From Luteibacter jiangsuensis (GTDB lineage: Bacteria > Pseudomonadota > Gammaproteobacteria > Xanthomonadales > Rhodanobacteraceae), in contig NZ_JAUSSK010000001.1 in NCBI RefSeq assembly GCF_030812295.1, positions 558,001 to 622,000 of the forward strand: DNA of 64,000 nucleotides. Reading direction: 5' to 3'. Positions 33,210 through 42,543 of this stretch are shown here, in pieces (the first letter of the stretch is position 1; each line of letters starts with the position of its first letter). A model generated the notes under the pieces. It did not search any database. It was given only the letters and a program-made list of their open reading frames with translations, and was not told where the DNA came from. The position numbers were made by a program, and so were the translations under genes.

Positions 33210-33793
33210 GGCTATTTTGTGACACGGCCCGGGGACGTCGCCTGATTCGCCCTTGGGGCGCGGGCATCACGACCCCGGTCTCGGCTCGATCGTGCGACGC
33301 AGCAAAACATAACTGAAAGATGAACCAGTCATTAGGTATTTGTGCACGAATCGCCCGACCAATCTAACGATTAACTTACCTTTCCGCCCCTTTAGTGCCA
33401 TACACGCGTTGGTTACTTGACGCGTGTCGCAAAACTGGCGCCTTTCACTTTGAGGCATCGGCCACCGCGTCTATGCTCGAACCTTCCATCGATCTCCGTC
33501 CCCGAGTGGGCGCGGGCGGAATCGGTGCCGGCGAAGGACATCGTGCAAAGGCACGAGTGGCGTCGGCGCGGCATCGTCATCGCCCGCCATCGAATAGACG
33601 CTCGCCTCATGACCCGAGTGGCGCATCCACATGATGCGCGATGCGCTTGCGTGCTCGAAAGACGCACGGTTTCGGCTGCGCGAAACACCGGAAAACAAGG
33701 CAAAAGTGGCTTCGGCACGCGTTTCGGCCCATTCATACTAGGTGCGCTATAAACGTTTAGCCGTCCATTCATTTTCAGGAAAAACGCTGCCGC
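33210..33793. other. 584-bp gene-free leader region of the exopolysaccharide operon
   Basis: No convincing gene is present; the small frames here have unlikely composition and lack ribosome sites. Positions 33300-33420 are clearly more AT-rich than the surroundings. A possible -10 (TATAAA, 33748-33753) lies 40 bp before wzc without an obvious -35. The only clear structure is the inverted repeat at 33402-33427. Confidence 0.6.
33402..33427 (+). promoter_or_regulatory. inverted repeat ACACGCG-N12-CGCGTGT upstream of wzc
   Basis: Perfect 7-base arms at 33402-33408 and 33421-33427. The arms and spacing would suit a dimeric regulator. It lies about 370 bp before the wzc start, on the edge of the AT-rich block. 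No T-run follows. Confidence 0.4.
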
Positions 33794-35989
33794 ATGACGA
33801 CGAAGATTGATCAGGCCCACGACGACGACACCATCGATCTCAATGCGTTGCTCGGCACGTTGCTTGATCACAAATGGTTGATCGTCGCCATCACCGGGAC
33901 GTTTTTCGTGGCGGGAGTCCTCTACTCACTGCTCGCCACGCCTATCTACCAGGCGACCGCGATCGTCCAGGTCGAGCAGAAGACGCCCAGCCTTCCCGGC
34001 CTCAGCGATCTCACCCAATCACTGGGCACCACCGCGTCGCAAGCCACCACCGAAATCGCCTTGATCACCTCGCGACTGGTCATCGGGCAGGCGGTGAACG
34101 ACCTGCGCCTGGATATCCAGACGCAACCCCAGCGCATGCCCGTGCTGGGCGATTACCTGTCGCGGGGCTACAAACCCGGCCAACTCGGCCCAGTGCGTTT
34201 CGGCCTGAGCCGCTATGGCTGGGGCGGCGAAGTGGTGGACATCTTCAAGCTCGACCTGCCTGACGCCATGGTCGGCAAAAAGTTGGAACTGCGTGCTGGC
34301 GACAACCACCGCTTCAGCCTCCTCGACGACGACGGCAAGCGCCTCATCGAGGGCGTCGTCGGACAACTGGTCCGCGCCAACGGCATCACGATGCAGATCA
34401 GGCAGCTCACGGCCAACCCGGGAACGCGCTTCGACGTTGTCACGCAGCCGACCCTCACCACCATCAGCCGCTTGCAGACGGACATCGTGGCCCTGGAGCA
34501 AGGCACCGACTCGGGCATCATCGGCCTTACCTACAACAACGCCGATCCCGATCTCGCGCAGAAGGTGCTCGACCGCATCACCACCGCCTACGTCCGCCAG
34601 AACGTGGAGCGCAATTCCGCCGAGGCCGCGAGCCAGTTGCAGTTCGTCAAGGACCAGCTGCCCAAGGTGCGTCAGGAGCTCGACCGGGCACAGGCGGCGA
34701 TGAACGCCTTCCAGACCCAGTCGCACTCCGTCGACCTCAGCATGCAGACCAAGGGCCTGCTCGACCAGATCGTCGCGGTGGAAAACAACATTCAGCAGTT
34801 GCACCTGCAAGAAGCCGACATCGACCGCCGCTTCACCCATGACCATCCGGCTTACAAGGCCTTGCAGCAACAGATGGGCCAGCTCCAGGCGCAGAAGGAA
34901 CAGATGCAGAAGCAGGTCGGCGGCCTGCCGGACACGCAGCAACAGTTGCTCAAGCTCAACCGCGACGTGCAGGTGAGCAGCAACACCTACACCAGCCTGC
35001 TCAACCAGGCGCAGCAACTCGACATCGCGCGTGCCGGTACCGTGGGCAACGTGCGCATCGTGGATACCTCGGCGGTGGACAAGACCCTACCGGTGCAGCC
35101 GCGCAAGGCCCTGGTCGTCATCATCGCCACGTTCCTGGGCGGATTCCTCGCACTCGCCTTCGTCTTCCTCCGGCAGATCCTCAACCGCGGCATCGAAGAT
35201 CCAGCGGTCATCGAAGACCTCGGCCTTCCGGTGTACGCCTCGGTTCCGCTCAGTTCCGGCCAGACCGCTCGTTCGACGCGTACACGCCACGGTCATGGCC
35301 ATGGCGGGCGCGGTCCCTTGCTGGCCATCAGCGACCCCGCCGATCTCGCCGTCGAGGCGATCCGCAGCCTGCGCACCAGCCTGCATTTCGCGCGGCTGGA
35401 GGCAAAGAACAACATCCTGATGATCACCGGCTCCAGCCCCTTCGCCGGCAAGACCTTCGTCTCGGCGAACCTGGGCGCGGTCATCGCGCAAGCGGGGCAG
35501 CGCGTCCTGCTGGTCGACGGCGACATGCGCCGCGGCACCCTGCATCACCTCCTGGGCGTGGAAACCGGGCAAGGCCTGTCGGACATCCTCGTCGGCGGCG
35601 CGGAAATCGCCGCGGTGAAGAAGAAGGGGCCGCTGGCCAACATCGATTTCATCAGCCGCGGGCGCGTGCCGCCCAACCCATCCGAACTGCTGATGCACGA
35701 GAACTTCACCCAGTTCATCGCCGAGGTCGTACCCGCCTATGACCTGATCATCATCGATACGCCGCCGATCCTGGCGGTCACCGATGCGGCGGTGATCGGC
35801 CACCACGCCGGTACCAGCCTGATGGTCGCCCGCTTCGGGCTCAACAAGGCGCGTGAGCTGGCCCTGGCGAAGCAACGCTTCGAACAGAACGGTGTCGCCC
35901 TGAGGGGCGCGATCTTCAATGCCGTGGAACACCGGGCCGCCGGTTACTCCACCTACGCCTATTACAAGTACAAGGCCGACCCGGCCTGA
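33794..35989 (+). CDS. wzc: Wzc/GumC-type polysaccharide co-polymerase with tyrosine autokinase domain
   Basis: 731 residues. An N-terminal Wzz domain has its first membrane helix at about residues 33-55 (KWLIVAITGTFFVAGVLYSL). A long coiled-coil periplasmic region follows, then a second helix at about 438-458. The cytoplasmic BY-kinase has Walker A SSPFAGKT (about 543-551), Walker A' VLLVDGDMR (about 572-580) and a C-terminal tyrosine cluster YSTYAYYKYK. It sets chain length and controls export with Wza, cycling through autophosphorylation removed by the Wzb phosphatase at 55.6-56.0 kb. First gene of the plus-strand exopolysaccharide operon. Confidence 0.93.
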   Translation: MTTKIDQAHDDDTIDLNALLGTLLDHKWLIVAITGTFFVAGVLYSLLATPIYQATAIVQVEQKTPSLPGLSDLTQSLGTTASQATTEIALITSRLVIGQAVNDLRLDIQTQPQRMPVLGDYLSRGYKPGQLGPVRFGLSRYGWGGEVVDIFKLDLPDAMVGKKLELRAGDNHRFSLLDDDGKRLIEGVVGQLVRANGITMQIRQLTANPGTRFDVVTQPTLTTISRLQTDIVALEQGTDSGIIGLTYNNADPDLAQKVLDRITTAYVRQNVERNSAEAASQLQFVKDQLPKVRQELDRAQAAMNAFQTQSHSVDLSMQTKGLLDQIVAVENNIQQLHLQEADIDRRFTHDHPAYKALQQQMGQLQAQKEQMQKQVGGLPDTQQQLLKLNRDVQVSSNTYTSLLNQAQQLDIARAGTVGNVRIVDTSAVDKTLPVQPRKALVVIIATFLGGFLALAFVFLRQILNRGIEDPAVIEDLGLPVYASVPLSSGQTARSTRTRHGHGHGGRGPLLAISDPADLAVEAIRSLRTSLHFARLEAKNNILMITGSSPFAGKTFVSANLGAVIAQAGQRVLLVDGDMRRGTLHHLLGVETGQGLSDILVGGAEIAAVKKKGPLANIDFISRGRVPPNPSELLMHENFTQFIAEVVPAYDLIIIDTPPILAVTDAAVIGHHAGTSLMVARFGLNKARELALAKQRFEQNGVALRGAIFNAVEHRAAGYSTYAYYKYKADPA

Positions 35990-36029
35990 ACCGTCCCATG
36001 AACAAGGGGCACTGCATGAAGCAAGGACT

Positions 36030-37262
36030 ATGGCGCGCATCCTGATCGTCGGAAACCACACCTGCGGCAATCGTGGCGATTGCGCGATCCTGCGCGGCCT
36101 GCTGGAGTGCCTGGAAGACGTGTTGCCGGAAAGCCGGATCGACGTCACCAGCCGCTTCCCGGTCAGTTCCGCGTACCTGCTCGGCCGGCCGTTGCTGACC
36201 GACACGTTGAACAGCTACTACCAGGAGGCGGGCAAGCGGCGCTTCGGCGCCGTCCGCCCGCTGCTGCTGCGAAGGCTGGTGCCACGCCTGTTGCACGCGC
36301 ACCTCAACCGCCGCTGGTGGGCGCGCTGGCTTCCGCTTCCCCGGCGTCATCGCGAGTACATCGAATCGCTGAAAGCGTACGACCTGGTGATCCAGGTGGG
36401 CGGCTCGTTCTTCGTCGATCTCTATGGCGCCACCCAGTACGATCAGATCAGCTGCGCCCTGCTCGCAGGGCGGCCCACCTACCTGATCGGGCACAGCGTC
36501 GGCCCCTTCCAGCACGCGTTCTTCCGCAAGGTCTCGCAAGACGTGATGACACGGGTGGATGCGCTGGCCTTGCGCGAGGAAGTCAGCGCGCGGCACATGC
36601 AGGACAGCGACATCCCACAGGACAAGGTGCGCTGGGCCTCGGATACCGCTTGGCTGGTGCATCCGGGCGAACCGGTGGCGGTCGACGCCGCACGCCCGAC
36701 GGTCGCGGTCACCTTCCGCGAACTGGCGCCGTTCGACAAGCGGCTGGGCGTAACCCAGGCCCAGTACGAGACCGCCTTCGCCGAACTGCTCGACGCGGTG
36801 ATCGAAGCGGGTTACCGGATCGCGGCGTTCTCCACCTGCACGGCGATCGACGGCTATCCCAAGGACGACCGCATGATCGCACTCAAGGTACGTGCGCGTC
36901 TGCGCCATCCCGAGGCCTGCCACGTCGAGATGGACGAACTCAACGACGTGGAACTCGGCCAGAGGCTGGGGGCCTGCGTCCTGACGATCGGCACGCGCCT
37001 GCACAGCGCGATCATCTCGATGAACTTCGGCACGCCTTCCATGGCGCTCAACTACGAGCACAAGTCCGAAGGCATCATGAAACGCCTCGGCGTGGACGAC
37101 CTGGCGATGCCCGTGCCGTCCCTGCTCGACGGCAGCCTGCGCGCCAAGGTGCTGGAACTGCTCGACGATGAAACCCTGCGTCCGAGGGTGGCGGCCGCGG
37201 TGGCCCGCGAGAAGGCGTTCGCCCGGGAGTCCCTGCTCTCCACGCTCGCGATAGGGCCGTGA
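36030..37262 (+). CDS. polysaccharide pyruvyl transferase family protein
   Basis: 410 residues with the PS_pyruv_trans pattern: NHTCGNRGDCAILRGLLE at the N-terminus, DLVIQVGGSFFVDLYG, YLIGHSVGPFQ and VLTIGTRLHSAIISMNFGTPSMALNYEHKSEGIM. It would attach a pyruvate ketal from phosphoenolpyruvate to a sugar of the repeat unit. This gives the polymer negative charge, as in xanthan or colanic acid. AAGGA lies just before the ATG at 36030; upstream in-frame starts run through wzc and are rejected. Confidence 0.88.
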   Translation: MARILIVGNHTCGNRGDCAILRGLLECLEDVLPESRIDVTSRFPVSSAYLLGRPLLTDTLNSYYQEAGKRRFGAVRPLLLRRLVPRLLHAHLNRRWWARWLPLPRRHREYIESLKAYDLVIQVGGSFFVDLYGATQYDQISCALLAGRPTYLIGHSVGPFQHAFFRKVSQDVMTRVDALALREEVSARHMQDSDIPQDKVRWASDTAWLVHPGEPVAVDAARPTVAVTFRELAPFDKRLGVTQAQYETAFAELLDAVIEAGYRIAAFSTCTAIDGYPKDDRMIALKVRARLRHPEACHVEMDELNDVELGQRLGACVLTIGTRLHSAIISMNFGTPSMALNYEHKSEGIMKRLGVDDLAMPVPSLLDGSLRAKVLELLDDETLRPRVAAAVAREKAFARESLLSTLAIGP

Positions 37263-37264
37263 TC

Positions 37265-38497
37265 ATGACGATCCTGTTCGTCCTTCCCGAGTTTCCCAAG
37301 TATTCGGAAACCTTCGTGATCGACCAGATCGTGGGTCTGCTCGACCGCGGCTTCGATGTGCGCATCCTCGCCATCAGCCGCGGCCCCGTGCCCGCACCCG
37401 GCGATATCGTGGCGACCCGCGGATTGATGGAGCGCGCCACCTTCATCTTCGACCATTCCGCCAGCGCGTCACGCGGCTGGCAGATCCTGCTGCAACGCCT
37501 TCGCCAGGTGGTTCCGGGTTTGCCGAGCCCCCGGGTGCGCCGGGCCTTGTCGGTTCGCCTGTACGGCCATGCGGCGAAGTCGCTGGTTCTGGCGGGCGCG
37601 GTGCGACGGCTGCGCGAACCGCTGAAGGCGGACGCGATCATCGCGCACTTCGGTCCCACCGGCGTGCTCGCGGCGAACCTGCGCGCGCTGGGCCTGATCG
37701 AGGGGCCGATCTATACGGTGTTCCACGGCTACGACCTGTCGCGGCACAGCGTGCTCGCGCGCCACGCCGACGATTACCGGCGCCTGTTCGCCAGCGGCGA
37801 GCGGATGCTGCCGATCAGCACGCGCTGGCAACGCAAACTCGAGGCGCTGGGCTGCGCGCCGGAGAAGATCCAGGTACATCGGATGGGCGTCGACCTCGAC
37901 AGCTTCCGTTTCCAGCCACGCGCGAACGACGCGCCATCGCCGTCACGGCCCTTGCGCGTGTTGAGCGTCGCGCGGCTGGTCGAAAAGAAAGGCGTGACCT
38001 ATCTCTGCGAGGCCGTGGCACGGCTCGCGAAGCGCGATGTCCCGGTCGAACTGGAAATCGTCGGCGACGGTCCGCTGCAACAGGAACTGGAACGCTTCGT
38101 GGCGCGGCACGGCCTGGAGCAGCATGTCTTCATTCGCGGCCGCCGCGACAAGGCATACGTGCAGGCCGCACTGCGCCGGGCGGACGTGTTCGCCCTGCCA
38201 AGCGTCACCGCCGCGGACGGCGACCAGGAAGGCATTCCGGTGTCGCTGATGGAGGCCATGGCCAGCGGCGTGCCCTGCCTGTCCACGGTGCACAGCGGTA
38301 TCCCCGAGTTGATCGAGGACGGCCAGTCGGGCTGGCTGGTACCCGAGCGCGACGTGGATGCCCTGGCCGACAAGCTCGCCCGTATCCAGCGGGGCGAATA
38401 CGACTTGCCGGCGATCGCCGGAAGCGCGCGCGCCACCGTCGAAAGCCGCTTCAACCAGAGCCGGTTGCACGACCAGCTCGCCGCGCAATTGGCCTAG
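37265..38497 (+). CDS. glycosyltransferase family 4 (exopolysaccharide assembly)
   Basis: About 410 residues of GT-B fold. N-terminal FVLPEFPKYSETFVIDQI is typical of the WcaL/colanic-type GT4 branch. The C-terminal half has VARLVEKKGVTYLCEAV and the donor-binding E-x7-E motif in GIPVSLMEAMASGVPCLST...GIPELIEDG. It adds a sugar to the lipid-linked repeat unit at the cytoplasmic face of the inner membrane. A GTG at 37259 overlapping the upstream stop is an alternative start. Confidence 0.9.
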   Translation: MTILFVLPEFPKYSETFVIDQIVGLLDRGFDVRILAISRGPVPAPGDIVATRGLMERATFIFDHSASASRGWQILLQRLRQVVPGLPSPRVRRALSVRLYGHAAKSLVLAGAVRRLREPLKADAIIAHFGPTGVLAANLRALGLIEGPIYTVFHGYDLSRHSVLARHADDYRRLFASGERMLPISTRWQRKLEALGCAPEKIQVHRMGVDLDSFRFQPRANDAPSPSRPLRVLSVARLVEKKGVTYLCEAVARLAKRDVPVELEIVGDGPLQQELERFVARHGLEQHVFIRGRRDKAYVQAALRRADVFALPSVTAADGDQEGIPVSLMEAMASGVPCLSTVHSGIPELIEDGQSGWLVPERDVDALADKLARIQRGEYDLPAIAGSARATVESRFNQSRLHDQLAAQLA

Positions 38498-38509
38498 GAG
38501 CACGTACCG

Positions 38510-39952
38510 ATGCCCTCCGCCAGACGCGATGCCCTATGGACCGTCGGTTCGACCGTCGTCAGCGCGGCGAGCCAGCTGCTGCAGATCGCGGTGCTGGCCC
38601 ATCACGTCGATGCGCATCTGCTGGGCGCGCTGGCGATCGTCAACGTCGTCAACGCGATCGCCACCTTGCTGCAGGACATGGGCCTCAGCAGCTACCTCAT
38701 CCATAGGCAAAGCATCACCCGCCACGAGCGCACCTCGCTGTACATGATCAGCGCGGGGCTCGGCCTCATGTCCGCGCTGGTGCTGTTCGGCATCTCCTAT
38801 GCCGTGGCCTATTTCTATGGCTCGGACGTGCTGGGCCACCTGTTGCGGCTGTCCACGGTCAATTTCGTGCTGCTCGGGTTGGCCGCGCAATACCAGGCAA
38901 GCCTCATCAAGACCTTCCAGTTGCCCCGGCTCGCGCGGATCGAGGTGATCGGGCGCCTGTCCGGCCTGGCCACCTTGTTGCTGCTGGTGCTCCAGTTCGG
39001 CGCGTCGATCGAGGCGGCCGTGTACGCGATGATCGTGAACAGCCTGGTACGCCTGGTGTGTTTCGTGGCCGTGGCCGATCGCGACTGGCATCCCGGCCGG
39101 GGCTACGACCGTGGGATCATCCGCCAGGCCCTGCGCTATGGCGCGTTCCAGCTCGGCTCCCAGGTCATCAACCAGCTGCGCAGCCAGGCCGACCAGATCA
39201 TCCTCGGCAAATTCCTCGGCCTCGCCTCGCTCGGCGTGTATTCGCTCGCCAAGGAACTGGTGCTGCAGCCGACCAAGCTGATCATGCCCGTGGTCCAACG
39301 GCTCGCCCTGCCCCGGCTGGCGACGCGCCAGGACGATCCGCTGGCACTGCGGCACGCCTATCTGGTGGGACTGCGCGGGGTATCCGTATTCAGCAGCGGC
39401 GTGTTCATCATGCTGGCCGTGTTCGCACCGCCCGCGGTGACGATCCTCTACGGGCATCGCTACGCCGGCGTGGCCGAACTCATCCCGCTGATGCTGCTGT
39501 TCGGCATGCTGCGTCCGCTCGGCTCGCTCATCGGAGCCCTCAGTCAGAGCCTGGGCCGTTCGGATATCGAGTTCGCCTGGAACCTGAAGATCGGTGGCGT
39601 CACCTTGCTGGTGAGCGTGCTCGGCGCGCTGTCACGCTCACTCGAGGTCATGGCGGTGGCGCTGGCGATCAGCCAGCTGCTGGCCACGGTGCTGTCGTAC
39701 TACTTCTTCTCCTCGAAGATCATCAGCCTCACCGCGCGTGAATTCTTTCATTCCTGGACGGTGGAGACTTTCGTGCCCTACGCCTTCCTGATGCTGGCCG
39801 TCTTCATCTACCAGGGTGACGACTGGAAGGCCAGCGCGGTACGCCTGGCGCTGGTGACGCCGCCACTGCTCTGGGTGGTTTGGCGAGCCCGGCATACGCT
39901 CCTGAACCGGCATCCACAGACCCATCGCATCCAAGGAACGAGGCCGACATGA
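38510..39952 (+). CDS. wzx: Wzx-type oligosaccharide flippase (MOP superfamily)
   Basis: 480 residues with about 12-14 hydrophobic segments. The N-terminus (DALWTVGSTVVSAASQLLQIAVLAHHVDAHLLGALAIVN) is typical of the lipopolysaccharide/exopolysaccharide flippases of the MOP family. QADQIILGKFLGLASLGVYSLAKELVLQP is the conserved central block. It moves the undecaprenyl-linked repeat unit to the periplasmic face. AGGAG lies 9 bases before the ATG. It is followed by a GT2 with ATGA overlap. Confidence 0.9.
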   Translation: MPSARRDALWTVGSTVVSAASQLLQIAVLAHHVDAHLLGALAIVNVVNAIATLLQDMGLSSYLIHRQSITRHERTSLYMISAGLGLMSALVLFGISYAVAYFYGSDVLGHLLRLSTVNFVLLGLAAQYQASLIKTFQLPRLARIEVIGRLSGLATLLLLVLQFGASIEAAVYAMIVNSLVRLVCFVAVADRDWHPGRGYDRGIIRQALRYGAFQLGSQVINQLRSQADQIILGKFLGLASLGVYSLAKELVLQPTKLIMPVVQRLALPRLATRQDDPLALRHAYLVGLRGVSVFSSGVFIMLAVFAPPAVTILYGHRYAGVAELIPLMLLFGMLRPLGSLIGALSQSLGRSDIEFAWNLKIGGVTLLVSVLGALSRSLEVMAVALAISQLLATVLSYYFFSSKIISLTAREFFHSWTVETFVPYAFLMLAVFIYQGDDWKASAVRLALVTPPLLWVVWRARHTLLNRHPQTHRIQGTRPT

Positions 39953-40824
39953 CACCCCTGGTGAGCGTATACATCCCTACCCGCAATCGCTCGGCGCTGC
40001 TTCGCCGGGCGATCGACTCCGTGCTGGCCCAGACCTATCCGGAGATCGAGGTCCTCATCTGCGACGAAGCCTCCACCGACGACACCGCCGAGGTGGTGGC
40101 CGACTATGCGCGCCGCCACCCCGGCAAGTTCACCTACCTGCGTAATGAAACGCCGCAAGGCGCATGCCGCGCGCGCAACCGCTGCATCGAACAAGCCATC
40201 GGCACCTATGTCACCGGCCTGGACGACGACGACCTGTTCCATCCGCAGCGCATCGAATGCCTGGTGGATATTTATCGCCGCCACTCCCCGTCGTTCGCGT
40301 GCAGCCGCTTCAAGTATTTCCAGGACCCGGCGCAGATCGAGCGCTTGCGCGAGCACCGTTACAGCGAGACGGAACTGGCCAGGGCGGACAAGCTCACGCT
40401 GCCCGCGCTTCTGTACGCGAACCTCGCCGGCAACCAGGTGCTCACGGAACTGTCGCGCATGCGCGAGCTGGGTGGTTTCGACGAGTCGATGCCTTCGTGG
40501 CAGGACTACGACATGTGGATACGCCTCGCCGACCGCTACGGCACGGCCGTGTGCACGCGGCAGCTGCTTTCCTTCGTCGACGACGACCGCTCACGTGCGC
40601 GCATCCGTAATTCCAGCCGGCGCGCCGAGGGCAGCGAACGCTTCATCGCCAAGCACGCGCGGCTGATGAACGCGGACCAGAAGCGCAACCACCGCAACAT
40701 CCAGTACGTGATGAACCGGCAGCGGCCGTCGTTGGGCGAAATCGCCCGCAACATTTCCCTGGGAGGATACAAGTCGACCCTGAAGGTGCTTCTGCACAAG
40801 TTCTTCGGCGTGGCTATCGGATGA
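39949..40824 (+). CDS. glycosyltransferase family 2
   Basis: 291 residues. The GT-A core is plain: VSVYIPTRNRSALLRRAIDSVLAQTYPEIEVLICDEASTD, then CRARNRCIEQAIGTYVTGLDDDDLF with the metal-binding DDD, then the acceptor-side SWQDYDMWIRLADRYG. It transfers a sugar to the growing lipid-linked unit. Its ATG overlaps the flippase stop, and its stop overlaps the next gene's start, so it is in the middle of a coupled operon. Confidence 0.91.
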   Translation: MTPLVSVYIPTRNRSALLRRAIDSVLAQTYPEIEVLICDEASTDDTAEVVADYARRHPGKFTYLRNETPQGACRARNRCIEQAIGTYVTGLDDDDLFHPQRIECLVDIYRRHSPSFACSRFKYFQDPAQIERLREHRYSETELARADKLTLPALLYANLAGNQVLTELSRMRELGGFDESMPSWQDYDMWIRLADRYGTAVCTRQLLSFVDDDRSRARIRNSSRRAEGSERFIAKHARLMNADQKRNHRNIQYVMNRQRPSLGEIARNISLGGYKSTLKVLLHKFFGVAIG

Positions 40825-42041
40825 CTCGCATGACGATGCGGATCAACCGGACACGCGCCGCCGCGGTCACGTTGATGGCCATGCTCTTCGTGCAGGTGCC
40901 GCTGACGCACAGCACGAGCAGCAAGTCGCATGTCAACGTCTATCACCTCCTTCTGCTATTGATGCCGCTGCTTTACCTGCCCGCCGTTCGCTACCTGAAG
41001 CTGAACCCGGCGACGGCGTTCATCGCGACGATGATGGGTACCTCGCTGGCGGCGGCGGCCACGTATGGCGGCGGCATGCGCTCCACGCTGATCGTGTTCG
41101 TGGCCATGGCGTATTTCCTGGGCGTGGTGTTCGGCCGCAAGTTGCACGATGTGGAGCTGCGCAAGATCTTCGTCTGGATACTCGGCTGCTGCATCGTCTT
41201 CATCATCCTGCGCGACGCCATCTACGCGGGACAGCTCGGCGCGGTGTACGCCCGTAGCGAAGGGGCCTCCGGCATCCTCTACATGTCCACGGGCGGACGC
41301 AACATCGAGGCCAGCCTGCTGGCCCTGCTCTCGATCCTCCTGCTGGGCACCCGCGTATACCCCATCGCCGCCGGCATCGCGTTGCTGACCAGCGGGATGA
41401 TGCTGTCGCGCGCAGGCCTGCTCGGCGCCGCGGTCTCCATCGGCATCGCCGCCTACCGCACGCGCAAGACCCGCCACTACTACCTGTATACCTTCCTCGG
41501 CGTCGCCATGATGGTGCTGATAGGCGGGCTGGTGCTGTCGTCGGTCATCGACATCCCCGTGCTCGATCGCTTCAACCTCCAGGCCGAGACGCAGCTGGAG
41601 CACAAGAACGTGGGCCGCCTGGCGCTGTGGAACAGTGCCGCCGCCGCGCTGGAGCAGAACCTGCTGGGCTATGGCGTGGGTAACGGCGTGCCGCTGATGG
41701 AGCAGATATCCGGCCTCACCTTCGTCGAGAACAATGTCCACAACATCTACCTGCAATTCCTGCTCGAAGGTGGCGTGCAGTCACTGTTGCTGTTCCTTGC
41801 GCTGGTGGCGCACATCCTGCTCCGGCCGGCCGAAGGGCAGCAACGCAACATCAAGGCCTTCCTGCTGTGTTACCTGATGCTGGCCTTCATCGAGTTCAGC
41901 GGGTACGAGGCCTATTTCTGGTTCTTCGTGGGCATGTTCTATGCGCGCACCGACGCGCGGCGCGCCCAGGCGCGGATCGATGCCACCGCCCGGAAGGCAT
42001 CCCCGCTGTCGCCACCCCACCCGGACCCGACCCATGCTTGA
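40821..42041 (+). CDS. wzy: Wzy-like polysaccharide polymerase / O-antigen ligase family protein
   Basis: 406 residues with about ten to eleven hydrophobic helices. It has the large-loop block typical of Wzy/WaaL proteins (GRLALWNSAAAALEQNLLGYGVGNG..., then NNVHNIYLQFLLEGGVQSLLLFLALV). In this setting, between flippase and transferases and without LPS core genes, it most likely polymerises the repeat units on the periplasmic side. Sequence alone does not separate Wzy from WaaL; gene context decides. Confidence 0.85.
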   Translation: MTRMTMRINRTRAAAVTLMAMLFVQVPLTHSTSSKSHVNVYHLLLLLMPLLYLPAVRYLKLNPATAFIATMMGTSLAAAATYGGGMRSTLIVFVAMAYFLGVVFGRKLHDVELRKIFVWILGCCIVFIILRDAIYAGQLGAVYARSEGASGILYMSTGGRNIEASLLALLSILLLGTRVYPIAAGIALLTSGMMLSRAGLLGAAVSIGIAAYRTRKTRHYYLYTFLGVAMMVLIGGLVLSSVIDIPVLDRFNLQAETQLEHKNVGRLALWNSAAAALEQNLLGYGVGNGVPLMEQISGLTFVENNVHNIYLQFLLEGGVQSLLLFLALVAHILLRPAEGQQRNIKAFLLCYLMLAFIEFSGYEAYFWFFVGMFYARTDARRAQARIDATARKASPLSPPHPDPTHA

Positions 42042-42543
42042 CGATTTTCGTGCCGACGTCCGCCGTCTCCGATCCCTGCCCGGCTACCGGGGCATGGTGT
42101 GGTGGATGCTCGACCAGTCCTTCTGGGTGATCCTCTGCTATCGGCTGATCGCCACGGCCCGGGGCACGCCCTTGCACACGCCGTTGCGCGTGCTGGAGAA
42201 GGTCGCCGAGTTCATCTTCAAGTGCTACCTGCCGACCACCGCCACGATCGGCCCGGGCCTGGTGATCTATCACGCCTTCGGCATCATCGTGAATGGCAAG
42301 ACCTCGATAGGCGCCAACTGCACGATGTATGCCCGTGTGTGCATCGGCAACCGCTGGCCGGGCGACGGCACCCCGGTCATCGGCGACAACGTCATCATCG
42401 GGACGGGCGCATGCATCTTCGGGCCCGTGGTCATTCCGGACAACTTCGTGGTGAAGGCCAACGAGGTCATCACCCCTTCCTCGCTGCGCGGCAGCACCGA
42501 CCGTTCTTCCCCTACCACGCCCCCCGCAGGAGCATCGTCATGA
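42034..42543 (+). CDS. serine acetyltransferase-like hexapeptide acyltransferase
   Basis: 169 residues with a short N-terminal helical part and a left-handed beta-helix of hexapeptide repeats: ATIGPGLVIYHAFGIIVNGKTSIGANCTMYARVCIG, then GTPVIGDNVIIGTGACIFGPVVI. The His in IYHAFG matches the catalytic-His region of this family. In an exopolysaccharide operon it probably O-acetylates a sugar, using acetyl-CoA in the cytoplasm, rather than making O-acetylserine. It overlaps the polymerase gene by 8 bp and the next transferase by 4 bp. Confidence 0.86.
   Translation: MLDDFRADVRRLRSLPGYRGMVWWMLDQSFWVILCYRLIATARGTPLHTPLRVLEKVAEFIFKCYLPTTATIGPGLVIYHAFGIIVNGKTSIGANCTMYARVCIGNRWPGDGTPVIGDNVIIGTGACIFGPVVIPDNFVVKANEVITPSSLRGSTDRSSPTTPPAGASS

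Noticed and set aside
33413-33871. 152-codon minus-strand frame before wzc
   Set aside because: It overlaps the start of wzc, lacks a ribosome site and has no domain or sensible composition.
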